15,588 nucleotides of DNA from Bacteroidales bacterium (GTDB lineage Bacteria; Bacteroidota; Bacteroidia; Bacteroidales; UBA932): positions 1 to 15,588 of the forward strand of contig JAEENZ010000237.1 in assembly GCA_016283985.1 (NCBI GenBank). Reading direction: 5' to 3'. The notes below the pieces were generated by a model, which was given only the letters and a program-made list of their open reading frames with translations, ran no database searches and had not been told where the DNA came from. Below are positions 1 through 6,157 of the stretch, piece after piece. The translations under genes and the position numbers were made by a program. Every line of letters starts with the position of its first letter. Position 1 is the first letter of the stretch.

Positions 1-222
1 GGCTCTACATCCTTCGACCTGACCCCCCGCCAGTACAACAAGTTCGACGCCACGTTAAGGTACGCTCACGAGCACGGCTACTCTCTGGATGACTGCCTCT
101 TCGTCGGCGACGACCTCGACGACGGCGGCGGCGACTCCCACATCCGCCTCTACGGCATGGACTACATCCGCATCTACGACTACCGCAAAACCCCCGAAAT
201 GCTCCGCTTCATGTGGGAATAA
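1..222 (+). CDS. HAD-superfamily hydrolase-like protein, C-terminal end (partial)
   Basis: Open reading frame entering from the left edge and ending at TAA (220-222); only the last 73 residues are present. It contains a cluster FVGDDLDDGGGDSHI followed by YGMDYIRIYDYRKTPEMLRFM. The GD-x3-D...GGxD arrangement resembles motif IV of HAD-superfamily phosphatases, and in particular the phosphomannomutase-like branch, where a GD...GGND stretch binds the magnesium and recognises the sugar phosphate. The family suggestion rests on this motif alone because the nucleophile aspartate motif lies outside the window. The substrate cannot be told. It converges on the minus-strand gene at 407-829, with a perfect hairpin between them. 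Confidence 0.6.
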   Translation, partial: GSTSFDLTPRQYNKFDATLRYAHEHGYSLDDCLFVGDDLDDGGGDSHIRLYGMDYIRIYDYRKTPEMLRFMWE

Positions 223-362
223 AGTGCCCGTGGCAGCTCTTGGCGCCCCGTGGCGGCTATCTGCTTGATACATAGCGAATTACTAGAAATGCCTCTGCCA
301 TAAGAACGACAGAGGCATTTACTTTAATTCCCTCATACTTGGCACTTTACGCGCCACGGGGC
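221..362. repeat. Intergenic inverted-repeat cluster
   Basis: Two separate short inverted repeats bracket a perfect hairpin. AAAGTGCC at 221-228 is matched by GGCACTTT at 341-348. GCCCCGTGGCG at 245-255 is matched by CGCCACGGGGC at 352-362. A direct repeat CCCGTGGC occurs at 227-234 and 247-254. The arms follow the order A-B-hairpin-A'-B', so they cannot all pair at once without a pseudoknot. Possible readings are a small palindromic mobile repeat or competing RNA structures; no gene is seen here. Confidence 0.55.
287..320. terminator. Perfect 11-bp hairpin, probable bidirectional terminator
   Basis: AAATGCCTCTG (287-297) is the exact reverse complement of CAGAGGCATTT (310-320), with a 12-nt loop. 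The A-rich 5' arm and T-rich 3' arm give a short U-run on both strands. It lies between two convergent genes (ending at 222 on plus and 407 on minus), the expected place for a shared terminator. The U-tracts are short, so efficiency is uncertain. Confidence 0.6.
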
Positions 363-406
363 TTTTTCGCACCAGGTTGAACGTACAGCAAAACAATAGA
401 TTTATC

Positions 407-829
407 TTATAGCACCATAATTAAGAAGACAAGCAGACTAAGGCCGCTGATGGCACCATAGCTGATTACCGCTGTATTTACTATAGCCTTCTGCGTTTCA
501 GGAGCCAGCCAGTTGGTGCGGACTTCATAACAGATGCCCTGGTCATTCATAAAGAACTGGATGTAACTCTTGTCGACATCATAGTCCACATATCCGAAAC
601 TATCCACACGGGAAGAACTCCTGAACTTTTCATAAACAAGAATATATCCGCCTGCGCCGTCTGATACATCACGGTCCGGAGCACCGAAATCACGCACAAT
701 CTGATTATGTGTACTGCCCTTGTAATGATTATTGTAATACTCTGTCCCTGATGTGAAATTGCCTATCCTCATCACTGAACAGCCCGTCCTTGCCAGAATA
801 GCAACAATTATTAAAAGAATCTTTTTCAT
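407..829 (-). CDS. Small envelope protein with BamE/SmpA-like motif, possible lipoprotein
   Basis: 140 residues from ATG at 829. This start is chosen over an upstream ATG at 853 because it is preceded by AAGGAG at good spacing and begins directly with a signal sequence, MKKILLIIVAILARTGC. The Cys at residue 17 could be a lipobox cysteine, but Arg at -3 is poor for signal peptidase II, so lipidation is doubtful. The stretch IVRDFGAPDRDVSDGAGG..LVYE resembles the G-x-P-x-x-x-x-x-x-x-G..vYE pattern of SmpA/OmlA (BamE-like) small outer-membrane lipoproteins. The C-terminus (about residues 118-140) is a hydrophobic segment that could cross a membrane, which is unlike BamE. It is the last gene of the polymerase/YolD cassette, 61 nt after the YolD-like stop, so probably co-transcribed. 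Function unknown. Confidence 0.6.
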   Translation of the reverse strand: MKKILLIIVAILARTGCSVMRIGNFTSGTEYYNNHYKGSTHNQIVRDFGAPDRDVSDGAGGYILVYEKFRSSSRVDSFGYVDYDVDKSYIQFFMNDQGICYEVRTNWLAPETQKAIVNTAVISYGAISGLSLLVFLIMVL

Positions 830-890
830 AGTCGGTCTCCTTTTTTTTAGCAAATGCGCTTCTACAGCATCATTTGCAAAAAGCAGACCA

Positions 891-1064
891 TCACTCCTGC
901 GAATCTATCATCTCCTCGAAGCCGGTGAGGGCGGCGAAGGGGGCGAACTGGGCGGCGCGGTCCCGCAGGGACATGCGCGGATGCTTCACCGGATCCGGCT
1001 CGGGATGCGGCAGGTCAAGCATGTCGGCGTATTTCTGGAAAGCGTTTTTCTCGAACTCGTTCAT
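891..1064 (-). CDS. YolD-like small protein
   Basis: 57 residues from ATG at 1062-1064 to TGA at 891-893. Residues 28-53 contain KHPRMSLRDRAAQFAPFAAL (with TGFEE after it), the signature of the YolD-like family: small proteins encoded next to UvrX-type Y-family polymerases, best known in Firmicutes and proposed as polymerase partners, somewhat like UmuD with UmuC. Its start overlaps the polymerase stop as ATGA (1061-1064), and AGGAGG lies just upstream inside the polymerase gene, so the two are translationally coupled. No enzyme motif is visible. The family assignment is from the motif and the context; a direct interaction with the polymerase is inference. Too short to appear in most ORF calls. 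Confidence 0.88.
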   Translation of the reverse strand: MNEFEKNAFQKYADMLDLPHPEPDPVKHPRMSLRDRAAQFAPFAALTGFEEMIDSQE

Positions 1065-2521
1065 GCCTTGTGTCCTCCTATTGTCTTGTTGCGTTCCCTG
1101 GCAGTCGCTCCTTCCTCAAAGTTCATTCCCTTCAGGATGGCGTTCTTGCCGTATTTCTCCCGGATTTTCAGGATGGCCTCCTGGCGGCTGCGCTCGCGGT
1201 CGGTGTCCGGTTCGGCCTCGAAAAGGTCCAGCTGAACCCCTTCGGCCTGGGTTTCCGGCACCACGTGATTCGCCACGACATACATCCTCCGCACCAGCAG
1301 TTTCCGGTCCACTATGCGGTCGAACAGATCTCCTACCGCCTTCAGTATCAGTTCGGTAGATGATGTCTGCCGCCCGAGGTTCGCAGAGCCGTGCGCGGGT
1401 TTCGGCACCGGGCGGCCGTACCAGTCGGTGGTTACCTCGCCGCGGAAAGACTGCCGGCCGTTTTTTGGCGCGAGGCTGTCCGTATCGTAACACACCGTAA
1501 GCACCACCTGATCGCAAAGCACCCGCTGTTCCACCATCTCCAGCACCAGTTGGTCGGCGATTTCCAGCACAACCACCCGCGCTTTCTCGAAGGTGTACGG
1601 CTCGCTCAGCACCTGCCCGTGACTCAGGCTATGGCCTTCCGGCCGATAGCTTTTCACCTGGGCGATAGTGCAGGGCTCCCATCCCCACGCGTGGTCGATC
1701 AGCAGTTCGGCGTTCACTCCGAATTCCTTGTAGAGGATTTCCGGGTTCACCAGCGAGCAGCGGGCCACATCTCCCAGCGTATGCATCCCCTTGTTTTCCA
1801 AACGCTTGGCCAGTCCGCGGCCGATGCGCCAGAAATCGGTCAGTGGCTGATGGGCCCAGTACTTCTGCCGGAAACTGCGCTCGTCGAGCGCCGCGATCCG
1901 CACCCCGTCCTTGTCCGGTGCGCTATGCTTGGCCTCGATGTCCATCGCTATCTTGGCGAGGTACATGTTGCTGCCGATGCCGGCGGTGGCGGTAATGCCC
2001 GTCTGCGCCAGCACGTCCCGGATCATCTTCATCGCGAAGTCGTGAGGGGTAGTTTTGTAGAGGCGGATGTACTGGGTGGCGTCGATGAACACCTCGTCCA
2101 CAGAATAGACGTGGATGTCCTCGGCGGATACATATTTAAGGTAGATGTTGTAGATCTGGGTACTGACCTGCATGTAGTGGTACATACGCGGAGGCGCAAT
2201 GAGGTAGCCGAGGGCCTTCGTGGGATCTTTCTGCACTTCCGGATCCTGGGTGGCTATGCCGGAGAACTGCCTGCCGGGGATACGACGAAGGCGCTCGGCG
2301 TTTATGCGTTTCACCTGCTGCACCACCTCGAAAAGCCGGGCGCGGCCGGATATCCCATAGGCCTTGAGGCTGGGCGTAACTGCCAGACAGATAGTCTTTT
2401 CCGTACGGGATGCATCCGCCACCACCAGATTGGTCGTCAGCGGATCCAGTCCCCTCGCCGCGCACTCCACCGAGGCGTAGAACGACTTCAGGTCTATGGC
2501 GATGAATGTCCGGGAATCCAT
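1061..2521 (-). CDS. Y-family translesion DNA polymerase (UvrX/UmuC-like), copy 1
   Basis: 486 residues from ATG at 2521. This start is chosen because it matches the start of the second copy (14289) and follows a -7 box by 5 nt; an in-frame ATG at 2557 would lie upstream of that promoter. Family: error-prone polymerases that insert bases opposite lesions on the sliding clamp. Visible motifs: AIDLKSFYASVE (residues 8-19, first metal-binding Asp at 10), and YSVDEVFID (139-147, catalytic Asp142-Glu143). Thumb helix-hairpin-helix and little-finger regions follow. The C-terminus NKTIGGHKA is typical of the UvrX-like branch paired with YolD proteins. First gene of a three-gene cassette with the YolD-like and the BamE-like genes. 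Near-identical to the inverted copy at the right edge. UvrX-type versus DinB-type is judged from motifs and the YolD partner. Confidence 0.93.
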   Translation of the reverse strand: MDSRTFIAIDLKSFYASVECAARGLDPLTTNLVVADASRTEKTICLAVTPSLKAYGISGRARLFEVVQQVKRINAERLRRIPGRQFSGIATQDPEVQKDPTKALGYLIAPPRMYHYMQVSTQIYNIYLKYVSAEDIHVYSVDEVFIDATQYIRLYKTTPHDFAMKMIRDVLAQTGITATAGIGSNMYLAKIAMDIEAKHSAPDKDGVRIAALDERSFRQKYWAHQPLTDFWRIGRGLAKRLENKGMHTLGDVARCSLVNPEILYKEFGVNAELLIDHAWGWEPCTIAQVKSYRPEGHSLSHGQVLSEPYTFEKARVVVLEIADQLVLEMVEQRVLCDQVVLTVCYDTDSLAPKNGRQSFRGEVTTDWYGRPVPKPAHGSANLGRQTSSTELILKAVGDLFDRIVDRKLLVRRMYVVANHVVPETQAEGVQLDLFEAEPDTDRERSRQEAILKIREKYGKNAILKGMNFEEGATARERNKTIGGHKA

Positions 2522-2526
2522 TAATG

Positions 2527-2558
2527 CAAATGTACGAAAATCCCCAGACCTCGCCAAA
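2527..2558 (-). promoter_or_regulatory. Promoter of polymerase copy 1, predicted leaderless
   Basis: Read on the minus strand: TTTG (2558-2555), a 20-nt spacer, then TACATTTG (2534-2527), a full match to the Bacteroidota TTTG/TAnnTTTG promoter. Only 5 nt separate the -7 box from the ATG at 2521, so transcription should begin at or next to the start codon. The -33 element overlaps the U-tract of the terminator of the preceding operon. I did not recognise a LexA-like operator. Confidence 0.75.
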
Positions 2559-2589
2559 AAGAAAAGGGCCGGTCTCGCGACCGGCCCTT
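2556..2589 (-). terminator. Rho-independent terminator of the fimbrillin-like operon
   Basis: AAGGGCCGGTC (2564-2574) and GACCGGCCCTT (2579-2589) form a perfect 11-bp GC-rich stem with a 4-nt loop. On the minus strand the stem is followed by TTTTCTTTTT. It starts 23 nt after the stop codon of the 712-aa lipoprotein gene and ends the operon before the polymerase promoter. Confidence 0.92.
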
Positions 2590-2612
2590 CCCTTTCATGG
2601 CTTAGATTTGTA

Positions 2613-4751
2613 TTAATTAGATTTCACACAACGAACGGACATGGCACTGGAACAACCGATTACCGGCGCAAAGGCATACAGTTCGCTAAGATCGTATGTA
2701 TGCATCATCGTAACGGTTGGTGCGCCGAAATCATGGACCGACACCATTCCTGATGTATCATCGTAACCTGTTCTGTCCTCAATCCTCATATATTTGCGAT
2801 ACGTAGTGCTTCCACCGTTCGTGCACCAATAGAAGCCTGCATAACGGAAATAGTCTGAGCCGTAACTACGGTAGTCATATATCTGGGTAGGAATGTTGTT
2901 TTCTTCAATATATCCGGCAAACGGGAAGTAGGCCGTGACAGGGTCCAGATCAAAGGTGACACCGGCATTTTTGTCGGTATTCAAGACATAATCCGTGAAT
3001 GAAGAATTGGCAACATACGTATAATCACCCATTACATGCCATCCGTACGGGCAAGGATCGTCGTTGCTGCTGCTCCAGCGATCTTTTGCACCTAATTCAT
3101 AACCAGCAGCATAGACCCAGTCATAATTATTTAAGTTAGGATTGATAAAGGTCATTGGATGGGCATGGGCGTAGGCGACAGTACCATTTTCAGCGGTGCT
3201 CGCGACGTAATTCCAGTTGCCGGCATTTGTAGTATATATCTGAATGGGATCGACATCCGCATAGAGGTTCTTGACGCCGCGGAAAGGATCCTTACGGCCG
3301 AACTGATAAAGCAGGCCGGCTGTTTCTGTGCTTCCGACTCCGTTGCTGTCGCCGGTAGTATATGCATAGCTGAAGCCGCCCAGGTTCACCTTCATCATAT
3401 TGTTGCTATAGTAATCCGTTGTAGGATCGAAGGAAGCGCCCGTGCACCATATATGCCAGCTCCAGAGGATGTTGTCGAGATCGTCCTTCACGGCCACAAC
3501 CGCATTTCCACGGGCACCGGTGGTCTCGATGTATACATAGCCGTCGTCATACAGGGTGGCAGATGTGATTAAATCGCCTACAGAAGGTGCCGAAAGTGCA
3601 CCAGCCGGGGATTCCCAAAGCACAACAGCAGATGCGGCAGTGCTATTGAGCCAGTTATAATCCGTTCCCTTGCAGTTCTTGAACTTGTAAGTTGCAGCAT
3701 CATCAGATGCAATCACATAGCAGTTTGCAGTCTGGTTGCCGGGACTCAGGTTGGTTGCTGCCGGAGGAGCAGGAGATGCAGTAGAAGCAAGGCTAACAGA
3801 CATATTGTACTGCTTGCCCGGAAGGAAAGTAAAGTCACTGGTCAGAGGTTTGGTTGCAGTATAGTCTTCGCTTTCAGTGGAATTATGCACTTTAAAGACG
3901 AACTTGTCCCCAGCGCTGAATGCATTTGCGCGGAAAGGGAAATAAACAACGAATTCCCTGGAATCCAGCATATAGTAATCGAAGTTTACCTTCAACTCGC
4001 TGCCAAGCGAACCGGCGCTGAAACCACTGTAGAATGTGCCTCCGTTCCAGAACTTGTTAATAGACACATCGCTGCTGTTGGTAGTTTCGATAGATGCATA
4101 GGTAATCTGGTCCAAAGCGTTTGGATCGAATGCCGCAGGCAAACTGAATGTCACCTTCAAGACCGACAGCTGCTGTTCAAGAGTTGTAGTAAAAGCAGAC
4201 CCGGCTACATCTGCAGCGCCAATAAGGATGCTTCCTTCCGCAATATGGGAGAAGTCGCCATTGGCATCCTGCTTGATATCGCTACTCAACTTCAAGGCAT
4301 TCATGAAATCAGAAGATAACACAAGGCCATTCTTATATATAGCCCTAAGGCCTTCAGCGTTCGCAGCCGACCCCAACTTGCCATCGATGGTTTCTGTAAG
4401 AGCAGGATAAACTGCATAAACATCCCAGCGATCCTCAGGAGCTCCGCCTGTAAATGTACCGGTGAACGTGACGGATGTCTTTCCGGCTTCCCCGGAGTAA
4501 GTGAAGTTATCTACAACGACGGTTGAGCTCTTCGTCCAAGTGACCAGGCTTATTGTCTCGTTCGCGCCCCATGTAGGCTTTAACAGACCGTCCTCAAGAG
4601 CATATGTAGCTTTGGTACCCAGAGATGCGGTTAATTGCATGGGTATACCGACGGCCTCTACCTCGGGTTCCTGAATATCGACAACCTCTTCCTGGACCTG
4701 GCAGGAAAAAGCTAAAAACGCAATCAGCGCTAATACAATTACTTTCTTCAT
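2613..4751 (-). CDS. Fimbrillin-like surface lipoprotein with C-terminal FISUMP-type region
   Basis: 712 residues. Signal sequence MKKVIVLALIAFLAFSC with lipidation Cys17, then an acidic linker. Residues about 35-320 form a fimbrillin/Mfa-like region: PMQLTASLGTKATY...LKPTWGANETISLV, then SGEAGKTSVTFTGTF and VYAVYPA, closely matching the 330-aa neighbour. Residues about 340-430 (TANCYVIAS...AVLWES...GNAVVAVKD..NILWSWHIW) match a domain common in Bacteroidales surface proteins. The rest (LLYQFGRKDPF, DPCPYGWHV, FYWCTNGG, MSVRCVKSN) is of the Fibrobacter-major-paralogue (FISUMP) type. The middle segment that in relatives reads like WMDRNLG is diverged here. Start supported by AGGAGG upstream. 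Likely exported, lipid-anchored and surface exposed, as an adhesin or pilus tip/stalk subunit; the ligand is unknown. Last gene of the operon, 15 nt after a 40-aa peptide gene. Confidence 0.8.
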   Translation of the reverse strand: MKKVIVLALIAFLAFSCQVQEEVVDIQEPEVEAVGIPMQLTASLGTKATYALEDGLLKPTWGANETISLVTWTKSSTVVVDNFTYSGEAGKTSVTFTGTFTGGAPEDRWDVYAVYPALTETIDGKLGSAANAEGLRAIYKNGLVLSSDFMNALKLSSDIKQDANGDFSHIAEGSILIGAADVAGSAFTTTLEQQLSVLKVTFSLPAAFDPNALDQITYASIETTNSSDVSINKFWNGGTFYSGFSAGSLGSELKVNFDYYMLDSREFVVYFPFRANAFSAGDKFVFKVHNSTESEDYTATKPLTSDFTFLPGKQYNMSVSLASTASPAPPAATNLSPGNQTANCYVIASDDAATYKFKNCKGTDYNWLNSTAASAVVLWESPAGALSAPSVGDLITSATLYDDGYVYIETTGARGNAVVAVKDDLDNILWSWHIWCTGASFDPTTDYYSNNMMKVNLGGFSYAYTTGDSNGVGSTETAGLLYQFGRKDPFRGVKNLYADVDPIQIYTTNAGNWNYVASTAENGTVAYAHAHPMTFINPNLNNYDWVYAAGYELGAKDRWSSSNDDPCPYGWHVMGDYTYVANSSFTDYVLNTDKNAGVTFDLDPVTAYFPFAGYIEENNIPTQIYDYRSYGSDYFRYAGFYWCTNGGSTTYRKYMRIEDRTGYDDTSGMVSVHDFGAPTVTMMHTYDLSELYAFAPVIGCSSAMSVRCVKSN

Positions 4752-4766
4752 GGCTTTTTCCTCCTG

Positions 4767-4889
4767 TTAATCACCAAATGGAACATCTCCACCATTTTCA
4801 TAGCCTGTGATAGACTGGCAGATTACGCCCTCTGAGCGTAATTCAATCACCTGCAATTCAGGTGACTCATAATAATTCTTTAAATCCAT
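4767..4889 (-). CDS. 40-aa peptide, unit A partner of the 712-aa lipoprotein
   Basis: ATG at 4889 to TAA at 4767-4769. It reads MDLKNYYESPELQVIELRSE followed by GVICQSITGYENGGDVPFGD. It aligns without gaps over 35 residues with the 38-aa peptide at 5921-6037: about half the residues are identical, with shared Y-x-S-P, VIEL, EG-x-I-x-QS-x-x-G and GGD. Two paralogues in the same place before two paralogous lipoprotein genes are strong evidence of real coding. It has no signal sequence and no Shine-Dalgarno, while the lipoprotein gene 15 nt downstream has a strong one. Short proteins of this general style (Y-x-x-P then V-x-E/L) are common and uncharacterised in Bacteroidales as far as I recall. 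Role unknown: regulatory leader, chaperone-like partner or secreted peptide are all open. Confidence 0.82.
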   Translation of the reverse strand: MDLKNYYESPELQVIELRSEGVICQSITGYENGGDVPFGD

Positions 4890-4909
4890 ATTATTGATGT
4901 GTTATTATT

Positions 4910-5902
4910 TTAATCAGGAACAACAACATTGACCGTATACATATATCCACGCTGGAGAGTGATATCTTTTGTGAACGTCTTGATGGTAATATCACTGCCG
5001 GCTTGAACATCGTCTACAAAAGCTGTGAACATCCAATAGTATCCGCTCTTTATGCTGGAATCAGCGAGAACGAAAGGCATGTAAAGAGTCACTACTCCTG
5101 TTTCAGGAACGGCAAAATCTCCCCATAAAACGCGTGCGGAATAAGGATCTTTAAAACTACCGCTAATAGGAGAGGCGACCTGATCAATATACTCCTTACT
5201 GCCAGCGGCAAACATATTATAATTACCCGAGCTATTAGTATAGCAATTCATCTGTATTTTGCTGAATGTATGTCCTTTACAAGAAGCAGGGAGAGTCACG
5301 ACTAATTTAAGGACAGTCATAAGATTGTTCAAAGAAACAGTGAGCGTACCGTTCTTTATGTCGTCGATATCTACCGCTCCGGACATGAGGCAGTAATTTG
5401 TCATGTGACTGAAATCTGCGTTTGCAGTCTGCTTTACTTCATTGTTCTGTGAGTATTGGAAGTACTGGCCTGAACCGTTATAAATTATACGGGCAATATT
5501 ACCATACCTGTCTTTATAAGCGGGAGTCCTGTACATGCCTCCGCTCATAGTCAGTGCCGGATAAATGGCAATAACCTTCGCAGGGCTTGCTCCACCGGTA
5601 AAAGTGCCGCTGAAAGTAGCCGAAGAACGGCCGGCCTCACCGCTGGAAGTGAATGTGTCAACGGATACGAGTTCGCCGTTATCACCATTAAGAGTAACGA
5701 CAGAAATGCTTTCTTCGGCATTCCAGGTTTCTTTAAGACCTGAGCCGTTGTCATTGTAGGCTGTTTTGGTGCCGCTTATATTGGCTGTAAGCGTCATTGG
5801 AACACCATTCCCCTCTTCAGAAGAAGACACTGTTTCCTGGTTTTTCTGGCAGGAAACCATTACTGCCAATACTGCAGTAGAAAGAATAAACAATTTCCTC
5901 AT
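4910..5902 (-). CDS. Fimbrillin-like lipoprotein (330 aa)
   Basis: Signal sequence MRKLFILSTAVLAVMVSC with lipidation Cys18, start supported by AAAGGAGG upstream. The mature part begins VPMTLTANISGTKTAYNDNG and continues LKETWNAEESISVVTLNGDN, FTSSGEAGRSSATFSGTFTG and VIAIYPA. This is the same series as in the 712-aa protein, and it is typical of the fimbrillin/Mfa-like family of Bacteroidales fimbrial subunits and surface lipoproteins. It stops after the fimbrillin-like region (final strand YMYTVNVVVPD) and lacks the additional C-terminal domains of its neighbour. Upstream by 18 nt is its own small peptide gene; downstream by 20 nt is the second peptide gene. A role as pilus stalk or anchor subunit, with the larger protein as the distal adhesin, is inference. 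Confidence 0.8.
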   Translation of the reverse strand: MRKLFILSTAVLAVMVSCQKNQETVSSSEEGNGVPMTLTANISGTKTAYNDNGSGLKETWNAEESISVVTLNGDNGELVSVDTFTSSGEAGRSSATFSGTFTGGASPAKVIAIYPALTMSGGMYRTPAYKDRYGNIARIIYNGSGQYFQYSQNNEVKQTANADFSHMTNYCLMSGAVDIDDIKNGTLTVSLNNLMTVLKLVVTLPASCKGHTFSKIQMNCYTNSSGNYNMFAAGSKEYIDQVASPISGSFKDPYSARVLWGDFAVPETGVVTLYMPFVLADSSIKSGYYWMFTAFVDDVQAGSDITIKTFTKDITLQRGYMYTVNVVVPD

Positions 5903-5920
5903 TGTACTGTCCTCCTTTAA

Positions 5921-6037
5921 TTAATCGAAAAGATCACCGCCATCCTTGAAACCGGGGGCGCTTTGAGCAATACATCCCTCAAGAGAGAGTTCAATGACTT
6001 CGCTCACGGGCGAATCATAATGTTGTTTTTTTGTCAT
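5921..6037 (-). CDS. 38-aa peptide, unit B partner of the 330-aa lipoprotein
   Basis: ATG at 6037 to TAA at 5921-5923. It reads MTKKQHYDSPVSEVIELSLE followed by GCIAQSAPGFKDGGDLFD. It is a paralogue of the 40-aa peptide at 4767-4889, with conservation through the GGD near the C-terminus. It is the first gene of the minus-strand operon, divergent from the sensor kinase gene. No signal peptide, membrane segment or known domain is visible. A single Cys is present at residue 22 (at 24 in its paralogue), so the cysteine position is not conserved, whereas QS at 25-26 is. It could be a leader peptide that couples translation to the lipoprotein, or a functional small protein; the protein-level conservation favours the latter. 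Confidence 0.82.
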   Translation of the reverse strand: MTKKQHYDSPVSEVIELSLEGCIAQSAPGFKDGGDLFD

Positions 6038-6071
6038 GACTTATAGATTGATAATAACTTACTAATACAAC

Positions 6072-6086
6072 TTGCGAATTTCGCAA
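6072..6086. promoter_or_regulatory. Dyad 1 (TTGCGAA-N-TTCGCAA), putative operator
   Basis: Perfect inverted repeat with 7-bp arms and a 1-nt centre, 35-49 nt upstream of the first codon of the peptide-fimbrillin operon and within the divergent region shared with the sensor kinase gene. Fits a dimeric DNA-binding protein such as the LuxR-type regulator encoded at 7953-8588. The binding partner is inference. Confidence 0.5.
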
Positions 6087-6104
6087 TTACCAGCTTTTTT
6101 ATAA

Positions 6105-6122
6105 ATACATATTTTTATGTAT
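6105..6122. promoter_or_regulatory. Dyad 2 (ATACATA-N4-TATGTAT), putative operator
   Basis: Perfect 7-bp inverted repeat around a 4-nt centre, in the AT-rich middle of the divergent region. AT-rich dyads occur by chance more easily than dyad 1, so support is weaker. Confidence 0.4.
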
Positions 6123-6141
6123 ATCCCATTGTTAGGGATAT
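6121..6141. promoter_or_regulatory. Dyad 3 (ATATCCC-N7-GGGATAT), putative operator
   Basis: Perfect 7-bp arms with a 7-nt centre. It overlaps dyad 2 by two bases and ends 3 nt before the -7 box of the kinase promoter, so a bound protein would directly affect polymerase there. This suggests autoregulation of the two-component genes. Confidence 0.45.
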
Positions 6142-6144
6142 GCT

Positions 6145-6152
6145 TATATTTG
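6145..6152 (+). promoter_or_regulatory. -7 box of the sensor kinase gene, predicted leaderless
   Basis: TATATTTG matches TAnnTTTG exactly and lies 5 nt before the ATG at 6158. No good TTTG element is found 19-21 nt upstream; dyad 3 occupies that place, so the promoter may depend on an activator. Confidence 0.65.
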
Positions 6153-6157
6153 TGGAG

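Noticed and set aside
850..877. GCAAATG...CATTTGC inverted repeat as terminator between the YolD-like and envelope genes
   Set aside because: The stem is only 7 bp and is followed by A-runs rather than U-runs on both strands; more likely a spacer structure within the operon.
6140..6157. Upstream ATG for the sensor kinase at 6140
   Set aside because: It lies before and across the TATATTTG -7 box, adds MLIFVE before a clear signal peptide and overlaps dyad 3.
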